From Rouxiella chamberiensis (lineage in GTDB: Bacteria > Pseudomonadota > Gammaproteobacteria > Enterobacterales > Enterobacteriaceae): a DNA stretch of 64,000 bases. The notes beneath the pieces are model-generated. The model was not told where the DNA came from, searched no databases, and saw nothing but the letters and a program-made list of their open reading frames with translations. The stretch covers positions 4,402,001 through 4,466,000 of the forward strand of contig NZ_CP114058.1 in the NCBI RefSeq assembly GCF_026967475.1, given 5' to 3'. Below, in pieces: positions 19,976 to 32,871 of this stretch. Both the position numbers and the translations under genes were made by a program. How positions within the stretch are numbered: the stretch's first letter is position 1; every line of letters starts with the position of its first letter.

Positions 19976-21970
19976 ATGTCCTCTCGTAAAGAGCTTGCGA
20001 ACGCTATCCGCGCACTCAGCATGGACGCCGTGCAGAAAGCGAATTCCGGCCACCCCGGCGCCCCGATGGGGATGGCCGACATCGCCGAAGTCCTGTGGCG
20101 CGACTACATGAACCACAACCCGACCAACCCGCACTGGGCCGACCGCGACCGCTTCGTCCTCTCCAACGGTCACGGCTCCATGCTGATTTACAGCCTGCTG
20201 CACCTCACCGGCTACGACCTGCCGATTGGCGAACTGGCCAACTTCCGCCAGCTGCACTCCAAAACCCCGGGCCACCCGGAATACGGCTACACGCCGGGCG
20301 TCGAGACCACCACCGGCCCGCTGGGCCAGGGTATCGCCAACGCCGTGGGCTTCGCCATCGCCGAGCGCACGCTGGCCGCGCAGTTCAACCGCGAAGGCCA
20401 TGACATCGTCAACCACCACACCTACGCCTTCATGGGCGACGGCTGCATGATGGAGGGTATCTCCCACGAGGTCTGCTCGCTGGCCGGCACCATGAAGCTC
20501 GGCAAGCTGACCGCGTTCTACGATGACAACGGCATCTCCATCGACGGCCACGTGGAAGGCTGGTTTAGCGACGACACCGCGGCGCGCTTCGAAGCCTACG
20601 GCTGGCACGTGGTGCGCGGCGTGGACGGGCACAACCCGGACGCCATCAAGGCGGCCATCGAGGAGTCCCACCAGGTCACCGACCGTCCGACCCTCATCCT
20701 GTGCAAGACCATCATCGGCTTCGGCTCGCCGAACAAGGCCGGGTCGCACGAGGTGCACGGCGCGGCGCTGGGCGCCGACGAAGTGGCGGCCACCCGCAAG
20801 GCGATTGGCTGGAACCACGCGCCGTTCGACATCCCTGCCGACATCTACGCCCAGTGGGACGCGAAGGAAGCGGGCAAGGCCAAGGAGTCCGCCTGGAACG
20901 ACAAGTTCGCGGCCTACGCCAAGGCGCACCCCGAGCTGGCGGCCGAGTTCGAACGCCGCATGGCGGGCGAGCTGCCTGCCGACTGGGAGGCGCAGTCGCA
21001 GAAGTTCATCGAGGAGCTGCAGGCCAAGCCGGCCAACATCGCCAGCCGCAAGGCGTCGCAGAACGCGCTGGAAGCCTTCGGCAAAATCCTGCCGGAGTTC
21101 CTGGGCGGCTCCGCCGACCTGGCGCCGAGCAACCTGACCATGTGGTCCGGCTCGAAGTCCATCGGCGACGACGCGGCGGGTAACTACATCCACTACGGCG
21201 TGCGCGAGTTCGGCATGACCGCCATCAGCAACGGCATCGCCCTGCACGGCGGCTTCCTGCCGTACACCGCGACCTTCCTGATGTTCGTGGAATACGCGCG
21301 CAACGCCGTGCGCATGGCGGCGCTGATGAAAATCCGCAACGTGTTCGTCTACACCCACGACTCCATCGGTCTGGGCGAGGACGGCCCGACGCACCAGCCG
21401 GTCGAGCAGCTGGCGAGCCTGCGCGTGACGCCGAACATGAGCCTGTGGCGTCCGGCCGACCAGGTCGAGTCCGCGATTGCGTGGAAGTACGCCATCGAGC
21501 GCAACGACGGCCCGACGACGCTGATTTTCTCGCGCCAGAACCTGACGCAGCAGCCGCGCAGCGCCGAACAGCTGGCCAACGTGGCCCGCGGCGGCTACGT
21601 GCTGAAGGACTGCGAGGGCACGCCGGAGGTTATCCTGATTGCCACCGGCTCCGAGGTGGGTATCACCGTGGAGGCGGCGGACAGGCTGGCCGCGGCGGGC
21701 ACCCGCGTGCGCGTGGTGTCGCTGCCGTCGACCGACGCGTTTGACGCGCAGGACGAGGCGTACCGCGAGTCCGTGCTGCCGAAGGCGGTGTCGGCGCGCG
21801 TGGCGGTGGAAGCGGGCATTGCGGACTACTGGTACAAGTACGTGGGCCTGAACGGCGCGATTGTGGGCATGACCACCTTCGGCGAGTCGGCGCCGGCGGA
21901 CCTGCTGTTCAAGGAGTTCGGCTTCACGGTCGACAACGTGGTGGCGAAGGCGCAGTCCCTGCTGAAATAA
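19976..21970 (+). CDS. tktA: Transketolase TktA
   Basis: Thiamine-diphosphate enzyme moving two-carbon units between sugar phosphates in the pentose phosphate pathway. The 664 residues run through the pyrophosphate domain ([21 protein letters not shown] split by short variations, [13 protein letters not shown] with the ThDP/metal site), the pyrimidine domain ([17 protein letters not shown]) and the C-terminal domain. ATG 19976 follows GGAGTAGAAC. The gene is much richer in G and C than its neighbours (hand counts of 41/60 at 20881-20940 and 46/60 at 21661-21720), with G or C in nearly every third codon position, although the protein is an ordinary enterobacterial transketolase. Confidence 0.96.
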   Translation: MSSRKELANAIRALSMDAVQKANSGHPGAPMGMADIAEVLWRDYMNHNPTNPHWADRDRFVLSNGHGSMLIYSLLHLTGYDLPIGELANFRQLHSKTPGHPEYGYTPGVETTTGPLGQGIANAVGFAIAERTLAAQFNREGHDIVNHHTYAFMGDGCMMEGISHEVCSLAGTMKLGKLTAFYDDNGISIDGHVEGWFSDDTAARFEAYGWHVVRGVDGHNPDAIKAAIEESHQVTDRPTLILCKTIIGFGSPNKAGSHEVHGAALGADEVAATRKAIGWNHAPFDIPADIYAQWDAKEAGKAKESAWNDKFAAYAKAHPELAAEFERRMAGELPADWEAQSQKFIEELQAKPANIASRKASQNALEAFGKILPEFLGGSADLAPSNLTMWSGSKSIGDDAAGNYIHYGVREFGMTAISNGIALHGGFLPYTATFLMFVEYARNAVRMAALMKIRNVFVYTHDSIGLGEDGPTHQPVEQLASLRVTPNMSLWRPADQVESAIAWKYAIERNDGPTTLIFSRQNLTQQPRSAEQLANVARGGYVLKDCEGTPEVILIATGSEVGITVEAADRLAAAGTRVRVVSLPSTDAFDAQDEAYRESVLPKAVSARVAVEAGIADYWYKYVGLNGAIVGMTTFGESAPADLLFKEFGFTVDNVVAKAQSLLK

Positions 21971-22003
21971 GCGCGGCGGCCCGCAGGGGCCGCGGTGCAG
22001 CGA

Positions 22004-22040
22004 GGGCAGCCTCCGGTGAAGACCGGGGCTGCCTTTTTTT
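22004..22040 (+). terminator. Rho-independent terminator after tktA
   Basis: GGCAGCCTCCGG (22005-22016) pairs with CCGGGGCTGCC (22023-22033), followed by seven T (22034-22040). Confidence 0.92.
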
Positions 22041-22427
22041 ATGGGTCGAGGGGGAGATTTTCTGATTTTAAAAAGGTCTTGATGTACGTCAACCTTCCAA
22101 AACGGCTTCTGCATTACTATTGCGCCGCGCTGATGCGAGGTAAAACCGACGTTGCTGAACAATTTTAAAGCAGTCGTTCAAGGTGTTTCAGCAAATTTAA
22201 TTCAATTATTCCCTTTGCTGAAAGTTTGGTTTATGCTCGGCTGAACCGTTTCAGTTAACGTTATTTTGCTTAACGTCGTCTAAATAGCGTTAATGTGAGA
22301 GGGGTTGGCGTTGGGTGCTGCGTTCTGAATTATTGCGAAGAGCGTGCAATGAGGATTCACCGCAAAGGCGCACTGCATTACTATAGGGTTATCGCATTTA
22401 GGTAACAACCGTGTAACAGGGAGAAGT
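22041..22427. other. Non-coding spacer between tktA and epd
   Basis: A 387-base AT-rich stretch with no supported gene. It contains two close TTAACGT copies (22255 and 22270). It must hold the epd-pgk promoter, but no -35/-10 pair stands out. Confidence 0.5.
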
Positions 22428-23444
22428 ATGCCAATACGTATCGCAATTAATGGCTTTGGCCGCATTGGCCGTAGCGTATTGCGCGCATTATACGAATCTG
22501 GTCGCCGCGCGGAAATCAGCGTCGTGGCAATCAACGAGCTTGCGAGCCCCGAAGGGATGGCGCACCTGTTGAAATACGACTCCAGTCACGGCCGTTTCGC
22601 CTGGGACGTGCGTCAGGAAGGCGAAGTGCTCTCTGTAGGCGATGACACCATTCGCCTGCTTCATCAGCCCGATGCCAGCCTGTTACCTTGGGGCGAACTC
22701 AGTGTCGATGTCGTGCTGGACTGCACCGGCGTGTTCGGCAGTCGCGAAGACGGTGAAGCCCAGCTTGCCGCCGGGGCGAAGAAAATCCTCTTTGCGCATC
22801 CGGGTGGACCGGATCTCGATGCCACCGTCGTCTACGGCGTGAACCATCACCTGCTCAAACGCGAACACCGCATCGTCTCCAACGCTTCCTGTACCACCAA
22901 CTGCATTATTCCGATTATCAAACTGCTGGACGACGAGTTCGACATCGAATTCGGCACGGTCACCACCATTCACTCTGCAATGCACGACCAGCCGGTGATT
23001 GATGCCTACCATCCCGATTTACGTCGTACCCGCGCGGCCAGCCAGTCGATTATTCCTGTAGATACCAAGCTTTCTGCCGGTATCACCCGCATCATGCCCA
23101 AGTTTTGCGACCGTTTCGAGGCCATCTCGGTGCGCGTGCCGACCATCAACGTAACCGCTATCGATCTCAGCGTTTTTGTTTCCAGAAAGGTCGACGTAGA
23201 GCATGTTAACCAGCTGTTGCAAAAGGCGTCGAATGGGGCATTTCGTGGTATTGTTGACTATACCGAACTACCATTAGTTTCTACTGATTTTAACCACGAC
23301 CCGCACAGCGCCATCGTTGATGGCACACAGACGCGGGTCAGCGGTCAGCGCCTGATCAAGACTCTGGTCTGGTGCGACAATGAATGGGGCTTCGCCAACA
23401 GAATGCTGGACACGACGTTGGCGATGTCCGAAAGCGGTTTCTAA
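22428..23444 (+). CDS. epd: D-erythrose-4-phosphate dehydrogenase Epd
   Basis: NAD-dependent paralogue of glyceraldehyde-3-phosphate dehydrogenase that oxidises erythrose 4-phosphate to 4-phosphoerythronate, the start of pyridoxal phosphate synthesis. The 338-residue protein has the Rossmann motif [15 protein letters not shown], the catalytic Cys155 in [10 protein letters not shown], and GVDYTELPL- and [16 protein letters not shown] C-terminal segments. [16 protein letters not shown] is typical of Epd rather than GapA. ATG 22428 follows AGGGAGAAGT. The order epd-pgk-fbaA is conserved in enterobacteria and the three are likely co-transcribed. Confidence 0.94.
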   Translation: MPIRIAINGFGRIGRSVLRALYESGRRAEISVVAINELASPEGMAHLLKYDSSHGRFAWDVRQEGEVLSVGDDTIRLLHQPDASLLPWGELSVDVVLDCTGVFGSREDGEAQLAAGAKKILFAHPGGPDLDATVVYGVNHHLLKREHRIVSNASCTTNCIIPIIKLLDDEFDIEFGTVTTIHSAMHDQPVIDAYHPDLRRTRAASQSIIPVDTKLSAGITRIMPKFCDRFEAISVRVPTINVTAIDLSVFVSRKVDVEHVNQLLQKASNGAFRGIVDYTELPLVSTDFNHDPHSAIVDGTQTRVSGQRLIKTLVWCDNEWGFANRMLDTTLAMSESGF

Positions 23445-23511
23445 AAGGTCACTCGGTTTCGACCGATGCGCCCTCAAGCAACTTTAAAGAGAATCAACGA
23501 GAGGATTCACC

Positions 23512-24675
23512 ATGTCTGTAATTAAGATGAGCGATCTGGATTTGGCAGGTAAACGTGTATTGATCCGTGCAGATTTGAACGTGCCGGTCAAAGACGGGAA
23601 AGTGACGTCTGATGCACGTATCCGTGCCTCTTTGCCAACCATCGAAACCGCCCTGAAGCAGGGTGCGCGCGTGATGGTGACCTCACATCTGGGTCGTCCG
23701 ACCGAAGGCGAATACAACGAAGAGTTTTCTCTGCTGCCTGTCGTGAATTACCTGAAGGACAAGCTCGGTTCTAAAGTGCGTCTGGCGAAAGATTATCTGG
23801 ACGGCGTTGATATTGCTGAGGGCGAGTTGGTTGTTCTGGAAAACGTTCGCTTCAACAAGGGCGAAAAGAAAGACGACGAAACCCTGTCCAAAAAATACGC
23901 CGCGCTGTGTGACGTTTACGTCATGGACGCTTTCGGCACCGCACACCGTGCGCAGGCTTCCACACACGGCGTAGGCAAATTCGCGCCTGTCGCCTGTGCG
24001 GGTCCGCTGCTGTCGGCAGAGCTCGAGGCGCTCGGCAAGGCGCTCGGGAATCCTGCACGCCCGATGGTGGCTATCGTTGGCGGCTCCAAGGTGTCGACCA
24101 AACTGACCGTGCTTGATGCGCTGTCCAAAATCGCCGATCAGCTGATCGTCGGTGGCGGCATCGCCAACACCTTCGTCGCGGCGCAGGGCCACAACGTCGG
24201 TAAGTCACTGTACGAAGCCGACTTGGTCGGTACCGCGCAAAAGCTGCTCGAAACCTGTGATATTCCGGTTCCTACCGACGTGCGTGTCGCGACCGAATTC
24301 TCCGAAACGGCAACCGCGACCGTAAAATCGACCAGCGATATAAAAGACGAAGAGCAAATTCTGGATATGGGCGACGTGTCTGCACAGCGTCTGGCCGAGA
24401 TCCTGAAAAACGCCAAAACCATTCTGTGGAATGGCCCGGTTGGCGTGTTCGAGTTCCCTAACTTCCGTAAAGGAACCGAAATCGTGGCGCATGCCATTGC
24501 CGATAGCGATGCATTCTCTATCGCGGGCGGCGGCGACACTCTGGCAGCCATCGACTTGTTCGGTATTGCCGACAAAATTTCCTACATCTCTACCGGTGGC
24601 GGTGCATTCCTCGAGTTCGTCGAAGGAAAAGAGCTGCCAGCCGTTGTGATGCTGGAAGAGCGTGCTAAAAAGTAA
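23512..24675 (+). CDS. pgk: Phosphoglycerate kinase Pgk
   Basis: Pgk transfers phosphate from 1,3-bisphosphoglycerate to ADP in glycolysis. The 387 residues match the E. coli length. [19 protein letters not shown] and TSHLGRP form the phosphoglycerate-binding basic patch of the N domain; [23 protein letters not shown] and the nucleotide-binding GGGDTLAAI are in the C domain. It starts 67 bases after epd and precedes fbaA by 95 bases. Confidence 0.97.
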   Translation: MSVIKMSDLDLAGKRVLIRADLNVPVKDGKVTSDARIRASLPTIETALKQGARVMVTSHLGRPTEGEYNEEFSLLPVVNYLKDKLGSKVRLAKDYLDGVDIAEGELVVLENVRFNKGEKKDDETLSKKYAALCDVYVMDAFGTAHRAQASTHGVGKFAPVACAGPLLSAELEALGKALGNPARPMVAIVGGSKVSTKLTVLDALSKIADQLIVGGGIANTFVAAQGHNVGKSLYEADLVGTAQKLLETCDIPVPTDVRVATEFSETATATVKSTSDIKDEEQILDMGDVSAQRLAEILKNAKTILWNGPVGVFEFPNFRKGTEIVAHAIADSDAFSIAGGGDTLAAIDLFGIADKISYISTGGGAFLEFVEGKELPAVVMLEERAKK

Positions 24676-24770
24676 TAATCCAGGGCAGATGAGAGACATC
24701 GTCTGCCTACGCTGTATTTTTTGTAATCCGATTCAATCCATCTACGACCGACGAAACAGGACAACGTAAT

Positions 24771-25849
24771 ATGTCTAAAATTTTTGATTTCGTAAAACCT
24801 GGTGTTATCACTGGTGATGACGTTCAGAAAGTCTTCGCTGTAGCCAAAGAGAACGCGTTTGCGCTTCCTGCCGTTAACTGTGTAGGCACTGATTCTATCA
24901 ATGCTGCGCTGGAAGCGGCGGCGAAGGTCAAAGGCCCTATCATCATTCAGTTCTCCAACGGTGGCGCGGGCTTCATCGCCGGTAAAGGTCTGAAAACCGA
25001 TATCCCTCAGGGCGGAGCTATTCTTGGCGCCATCTCGGGTGCACAGCATGTGCATCTGCTGGCCGAACACTACGGCGTGCCGGTTATTCTGCACACCGAC
25101 CACTGCGCCAAGAAACTGCTGCCGTGGATCGACGGTCTGCTGGACGCGGGTGAAAAACACTTCGCCTCTACCGGCAAGCCTCTGTTCTCATCCCACATGA
25201 TTGACCTGTCGGAAGAGCCGCTGGAAGAAAACATCGAGATTTGCAGCAAGTATCTGGCGCGTATGGCCAAGATCGACATGACGCTGGAAATCGAGCTGGG
25301 TTGCACCGGCGGTGAAGAAGATGGCGTCGACAACAGCCACATGGACGCCTCTGCGCTGTACACCCAGCCAGAAGACGTTGATTACGCTTACGAAAAACTG
25401 AGCGCTATCAGCCCACGCTTCACCATCGCGGCTTCCTTCGGTAACGTGCACGGCGTGTACAAGCCAGGCAACGTGAAACTGACCCCGACTATCCTGCGTG
25501 ATTCCCAGGATTTCGTCAGCAAGAAACACAACCTGCCGCACAACTCCCTGGACTTCGTGTTCCACGGGGGTCAGGTTCTTCCGCTGCCGAAATCAAAGAG
25601 TCCATCAGCTACGGTGTTATCAAGATGAACATCGATACCGATACGCAGTGGGCAAACTGGGACGGTATCCTTCAGTTCTACAAAAAGAACGAAGCGTACC
25701 TGCAGGCGCAGCTGGGTAACCCGGAAGGCGCAGACAAGCCGAACAAGAAATTCTACGATCCTCGTGTCTGGCTGCGCTCTGCACAGTCATCCATGGTGAC
25801 GCGTCTGGAACAGGCGTTCCAGGAACTGAACGACGTCGACCGCCTGTAA
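24771..25849 (+). CDS. fbaA: Class II fructose-bisphosphate aldolase FbaA, interrupted by a -1 frameshift
   Basis: Zinc-dependent aldolase of glycolysis and gluconeogenesis, normally essential. The first frame (to 25628) has LPAVNCVGTDSINAALEAA, HTDHCAKKLLPW (zinc and catalytic residues), ELGCTGGEEDG and SFGNVHGVYKPG, then shifts just after FVFHGG. The second frame supplies MNIDTDTQWANWDGIL to ELNDVDRL. Adding one base at about 25566-25571 restores the phosphate-binding segment GGSGSSAAEIKESISYGVIK and 359 residues, the E. coli length. The break removes the phosphate loop and C-terminus of an essential enzyme, so a sequence error is the best explanation. Confidence 0.94.
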
Positions 25850-25903
25850 TTCATTGCCAGACTGTGAAAGCAGCCTGGTGTGAACACAGACAATGAGACA
25901 CGC

Positions 25904-25933
25904 AAAAGGGGCCTTTACGGCCCCTTTTTTATT
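25904..25933 (+). terminator. Rho-independent terminator after fbaA
   Basis: GGGGCC (25908-25913) and GGCCCC (25919-25924) with a five-base loop, flanked by AAAA and TTTTTT. It may also serve the pheC transcript, which ends 25 bases away on the other strand. Confidence 0.92.
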
Positions 25934-25957
25934 GGCAGATGTCGACAGGGCCGGGTT

Positions 25958-26716
25958 TTATCCGCGCCAGCCCGCCACCACCTTTTGATACTCGCCGGTG
26001 GCGCGCGCCAGATGCAGCCACTGGTCAACATACAGCTTCCAGCTGATGTCGTCGGTCGGCAGCATGTAGGCTTTCTCGCCGTACTGCATCGGCTTTTCGG
26101 GATTTACGGCGCACAGCGAAGGATGCGATTTCTTTTGATACAGCGCTTCCGAGGCGTCGGTTATCATGACATCGGCTTTTTTATCGGCCAGTTGCTGGAA
26201 AATACCGGCGTTGTCGTGCGAAAGAATCAGGTTGCTGTTTGGCAGATAAGCGTGGACAAACGCCTCGTTGGTGCCGCCAATAGGCTCGATGACCCGTACC
26301 GAAGCGACGTTGATTTGCTCGATTGTCTGGTACTTTTTCTCGTCTTCGCAGCGAACCAGCGGAATTTTACCGTCAACGTCGAGGCTTTCGGCAAAATAGA
26401 CCTGCTTCTGGCGGGGCAGGGTGACGGAAACGCCGCCCATGGCGATATCACATTTGCCGGCCACCAGATCCGGCGTCAGCGTCTTCCAGGTCGATTTCAC
26501 GAAGTTGAGTTTAACGCCCAGACTTTTCGCCAGCGATTCGGCCATCGAGATGTCGATACCTTCATAGCTGCCGTCAGGCTTCTGAAAGGTGTAAGGCTTG
26601 TAATCGCCCGTGGTGCAGACATTCAGCGTGCCTTGTTTAACCACCGTTTGCAGGTGGGATTCGGCGCTGGCGCTTCCGGCGGCAAGCAGCAGGATCAGAG
26701 GGAATATTTTTTTCAT
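25958..26716 (-). CDS. pheC: Periplasmic cyclohexadienyl dehydratase PheC (solute-binding-protein fold)
   Basis: PheC converts prephenate (or arogenate) to phenylpyruvate (or phenylalanine) and evolved from an amino-acid-binding protein. The 252 residues start with a signal peptide (residues 1-18, cut near SASA-ES). TTGDYKPY (35-42), GIDISMAESLAKSLG, GGTNE (147-151), GIFQQLADKKADVMITDASEA (around 171-191) and GEKAYMLP follow the known PheC of Pseudomonas closely along the whole length; Glu190 in TDASEA corresponds to the Glu proposed as catalytic acid. Plain amino-acid-binding proteins lack this combination, but a binding-only role is not excluded. It is 12 bases downstream of an aromatic amino acid permease gene on the same strand. 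Confidence 0.8.
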   Translation of the reverse strand: MKKIFPLILLLAAGSASAESHLQTVVKQGTLNVCTTGDYKPYTFQKPDGSYEGIDISMAESLAKSLGVKLNFVKSTWKTLTPDLVAGKCDIAMGGVSVTLPRQKQVYFAESLDVDGKIPLVRCEDEKKYQTIEQINVASVRVIEPIGGTNEAFVHAYLPNSNLILSHDNAGIFQQLADKKADVMITDASEALYQKKSHPSLCAVNPEKPMQYGEKAYMLPTDDISWKLYVDQWLHLARATGEYQKVVAGWRG

Positions 26717-26728
26717 TGTTGCCCTGTT

Positions 26729-28120
26729 TTATGAGTGAGGTGTTTCTACAATGTCGACCGCCGAGACGGCAGAGCTCTTTTTCCTGAACTGATAGCTCAC
26801 GGCGAGAACGAGCAGCCAGACGGGGATAAGCCAGACTGAAATCCGAATGCCCGGAGTCAGGAACATAATGACCAGTATCGCGGCCAGAAACAGCAGGCAG
26901 ACAACGTTGGTCAACGGATATCCCAGACTCGGGAAACGGGTTTTCCGACCCTCGCCATGCAGCGCACGGCGAAATTTCAGGTGAGTGATGCTAATCATCG
27001 CCCAGTTAATCACCAGCGCCGAAACGACCAGCGACATCAGCAGCTCAAACGCTTTGCCCGGCATCAGGTAGTTGAGCAGTACGCAAAGCGCGGTCACCAC
27101 GGCAGACACGGCGAGCGCGTTAAACGGGATCCCGCGGCGATTCACTTTCATTAATGCCTTGGGCGCATTGCCCTGTTTCGCTAAACCAAACAGCATACGG
27201 CTGTTGCTGAATACGCAACTGTTGTAGACGGACAAGGCCGCCGACAGCACGACGGCGTTCAGGAGCGTCGCAACCAGATTGCTGTTAAGCGCATGGAAAA
27301 TCAACACAAAAGGACTGCCGCCTTCAACCACTTTCTGCCACGGATAAAGCGACAGCAGCACCGCCAGCGCACCGACGTAGAACAGCAGAATGCGATAGAT
27401 AACCTGGTTGGTGGCTTTCGGAATGCTTTTCTGCGGATTGTCCGCTTCGGCGGCGGTAATGCCGATAAGCTCGAGGCCGCCGAACGAGAACATGATAACC
27501 GCCATCGCCATCACCAGCCCCTTGACGCCATTCGGGAAGAAGCCGCCGTGCTGCCACAGGTTGGCGACGCTGGCTTCGGGACCGCCATTACCGCTGGCCA
27601 GCAGCCAGGCGCCAAAGGCAATCATGCCCACAATGGCGGCGACCTTGACGATGGAAAACCAGAATTCGACTTCGCCATAAATCTTCACGCTGGACATATT
27701 GACGAGATTAATGGCGACGAAGAAGACGGCGGCGGAAACCCAGGTCGGGATTTCCGGCCACCAGTACTGCACGTAGATCCCGACGGCGGTGAGTTCCGCC
27801 ATGCTGACCAGCACATAGAGAACCCAATAGTTCCACCCCGACATAAAACCGGCGAAACCACCCCAATATTTGTTGGCAAAATGGCTGAAAGAGCCTGCAA
27901 CCGGCTCGTGAACAACCATCTCACCCAGTTGACGCATTATAAAGAAGGCGATAATACCGGCGACGGCATACCCCAGCAGCACGGACGGACCCGCCATCTT
28001 GATGGTTTGCGCGATGCCGAGAAACAGGCCGGTGCCAATGGCGCCGCCCAGCGCAATCAGCTGAATATGGCGATTTTTCAGCCCTCTTTTGAGCTGGCTT
28101 TCTGTGTGTTGCGAATCCAT
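26729..28120 (-). CDS. Aromatic amino acid permease, AroP/PheP type
   Basis: Twelve-helix APC-superfamily proton symporter. The 463-residue protein has the hallmark LKRGLKNRHIQLIALGGAIGTGLFLG (split across residues 10-35), MRQLGEMVVHEPVAGSFSHFA, SGWNYWVLYVLV, and IMFSFGGLELIGITAAEADNP. It is close to both AroP (general aromatic) and PheP (phenylalanine); the exact substrate cannot be decided by eye, although the region LALYPW-like SLYPWQKV leans to PheP and the N-terminus to AroP. ATG 28120 is preceded by GGGGAAAAG. It is the first gene of a two-gene unit with pheC. Confidence 0.85.
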   Translation of the reverse strand: MDSQHTESQLKRGLKNRHIQLIALGGAIGTGLFLGIAQTIKMAGPSVLLGYAVAGIIAFFIMRQLGEMVVHEPVAGSFSHFANKYWGGFAGFMSGWNYWVLYVLVSMAELTAVGIYVQYWWPEIPTWVSAAVFFVAINLVNMSSVKIYGEVEFWFSIVKVAAIVGMIAFGAWLLASGNGGPEASVANLWQHGGFFPNGVKGLVMAMAVIMFSFGGLELIGITAAEADNPQKSIPKATNQVIYRILLFYVGALAVLLSLYPWQKVVEGGSPFVLIFHALNSNLVATLLNAVVLSAALSVYNSCVFSNSRMLFGLAKQGNAPKALMKVNRRGIPFNALAVSAVVTALCVLLNYLMPGKAFELLMSLVVSALVINWAMISITHLKFRRALHGEGRKTRFPSLGYPLTNVVCLLFLAAILVIMFLTPGIRISVWLIPVWLLVLAVSYQFRKKSSAVSAVDIVETPHS

Positions 28121-28460
28121 GTCTTTTCCCCAAAGGTAAAATCATTGTCTTTCCACCCATTAGCAATTCCTGGGCCACCCGACGCACAGCACTTATTCGT
28201 AATGATTAACCCATTGATAGACTAGGATAAATAATTTCTGACGCCATGCGTGCTCCGCGCGTTAAATGACATGACCTTTCAAGTTTTGTGCTGTCATGGC
28301 CTGATTTGTGCGCGAAGTGAGCAATATTTCTGCTTTTGACGAGAGAGGTTGAACCAAATCGGTGCACAGCCTGCGTGGTTACGCGGTCGGCTACTCTGTG
28401 CGTCAAAAAATCTGTTATTATCGGCCATTGTCCTCTCCAAACCGATTCAGGATACCGCCG
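28121..28460. promoter_or_regulatory. Divergent spacer between the permease and lacI
   Basis: A 340-base region carrying the promoters of the leftward permease-pheC unit and rightward lacI. A possible -10, TATTAT at 28416-28421, lies 40 bases before the lacI start. I looked for a TyrR box and a LacI operator here and found neither convincingly. Confidence 0.4.
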
Positions 28461-29546
28461 TTGAACAAGCCAAGATCCGTTACGCTCGATGATGTTGCCC
28501 GCCACGCCGGCGTCTCTTATCAGACGGTGTCGCGCGTGCTGAATCAGGCGGCGCAGGTCTCCGAGAAAACGCGTGTCCGGGTCGAAGCGGCCATGCGCGA
28601 GTTGAACTACGTGCCGAATCGCATGGCGCAGCAGCTGGCGGGCAAACGGAGTTTTACGCTGGGGCTGGCGAGTACCAATCTGGCGCTGAATGCGCCGTCG
28701 CAGGGTGCCTCGGCAATCAAGACTCGCGCCAATCAGTTGGGTTATCATGTGGTTATCTCGATGGTCGAGGATTTGCAGCTGCAATCCTGCCGCGCGGCCG
28801 TCAATGAACTGATTGCCCAGCGCGTCGACGGCATTCTTATCAATGTGCCGCTCGAAACCGCCGATGCCCATGAGGTGAAACAGTGCTGCGGCGATCTGCC
28901 GGTGCTGTTTCTGGATGTCGATCCGCACGCTAATCTGTTTAGTATCCTTTTCGATCCGCTGGAAGGCGCACGTCAGGGGCTGGCACACCTTATTTCACTC
29001 GGACATCGGGATATTTCGCTGCTCACCGGCCCGCTGGAATCAGTGTCGGCCCGTCTGCGCTACGAGGGCTGGCTGAGCGGACTAAAAGAACATAGCCTCA
29101 ATCCGTTTAGTGTCCTGCACGGCGACTGGAGTTCGGCTTCGGGATATCAACTTGCCCTCGGGCTGTTAAACCAGCCGCAGCGGCCCACGGCAATATTGGT
29201 CGCGAATGACCAGATGGCGCTCGGCGTGCTGCGTGCCGCGCATGAAGGTGGCGTTGCGATACCGCAACAGCTGTCGGTGGTAGGGTACGACGACACGGAA
29301 GACAGCGCCTATTTTCAACCGCCTTTAACCACCATCGCGCAGGATTTTCGCCTGAGCGGAAGGGAAAGCGTCAACAGGATGGTGCAGGTGCTGCAACACC
29401 CCCAGCAGGGCATTCCCGAGTCGTTGTTGCTGCACACGACGCTGATGTTACGTCACACCACTTCATCTCCGGGCGAACAGCACGAATGCGCCCAGACACT
29501 CGCCGACGAGTTGAAACGCCTTGCGCGAAGACTGGAACGGCTTTGA
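28461..29546 (+). CDS. lacI: Lactose operon repressor LacI
   Basis: LacI-family repressor with the helix-turn-helix VTLDDVARHAGVSYQTVSRVLNQ and hinge RMAQQLAGK at the N-terminus, then a periplasmic-binding-protein-like sensor domain (SMVEDLQLQSCRAAV, LLTGPLESVSARLR, VANDQMALGVLRA, VGYDDTEDSAYF) and a C-terminal tetramerisation helix (LADELKRLARRLERL). The best start is TTG 28461, preceded eight bases away by AGGA, giving 361 residues (E. coli 360); the frame is open further upstream without family similarity. It lies directly upstream of lacZ in the same orientation, with a LacI-type operator in between. Confidence 0.92.
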   Translation: MNKPRSVTLDDVARHAGVSYQTVSRVLNQAAQVSEKTRVRVEAAMRELNYVPNRMAQQLAGKRSFTLGLASTNLALNAPSQGASAIKTRANQLGYHVVISMVEDLQLQSCRAAVNELIAQRVDGILINVPLETADAHEVKQCCGDLPVLFLDVDPHANLFSILFDPLEGARQGLAHLISLGHRDISLLTGPLESVSARLRYEGWLSGLKEHSLNPFSVLHGDWSSASGYQLALGLLNQPQRPTAILVANDQMALGVLRAAHEGGVAIPQQLSVVGYDDTEDSAYFQPPLTTIAQDFRLSGRESVNRMVQVLQHPQQGIPESLLLHTTLMLRHTTSSPGEQHECAQTLADELKRLARRLERL

Positions 29547-29573
29547 TACCTTGCGTGCGCTTCTGCCAGTGAA

Positions 29574-32813
<3,240 letters not shown>

Positions 32814-32824
32814 TTGAAAGCTAC

Positions 32825-32849
32825 GCTGCCGCACGGTGTGTGCGGCAGC
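32825..32849 (+). repeat. Perfect hairpin between lacZ and lacY
   Basis: GCTGCCGCAC (32825-32834) and GTGCGGCAGC (32840-32849) form a ten-base-pair stem with loop GGTGT and no T run. It probably affects processing or stability of the lac message rather than ending transcription. Confidence 0.75.
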
Positions 32850-32871
32850 CGTCGAGGTTGAGGGATTGCAG

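Noticed and set aside
19913..22162. 749-codon open frame on the minus strand opposite tktA
   Set aside because: It mirrors tktA, whose extreme GC3 removes stop codons on the other strand; the translation is Arg/Val/Gly-rich with no domain.
14808..25849. metK and fbaA as true pseudogenes
   Set aside because: Both encode normally essential steps, all other residues are conserved, and each differs from an intact gene by a single base.
28121..28260. TyrR box upstream of the aromatic permease
   Set aside because: A GTAAA...TTTCC-like stretch near 28135 has the wrong spacing and too few matches.
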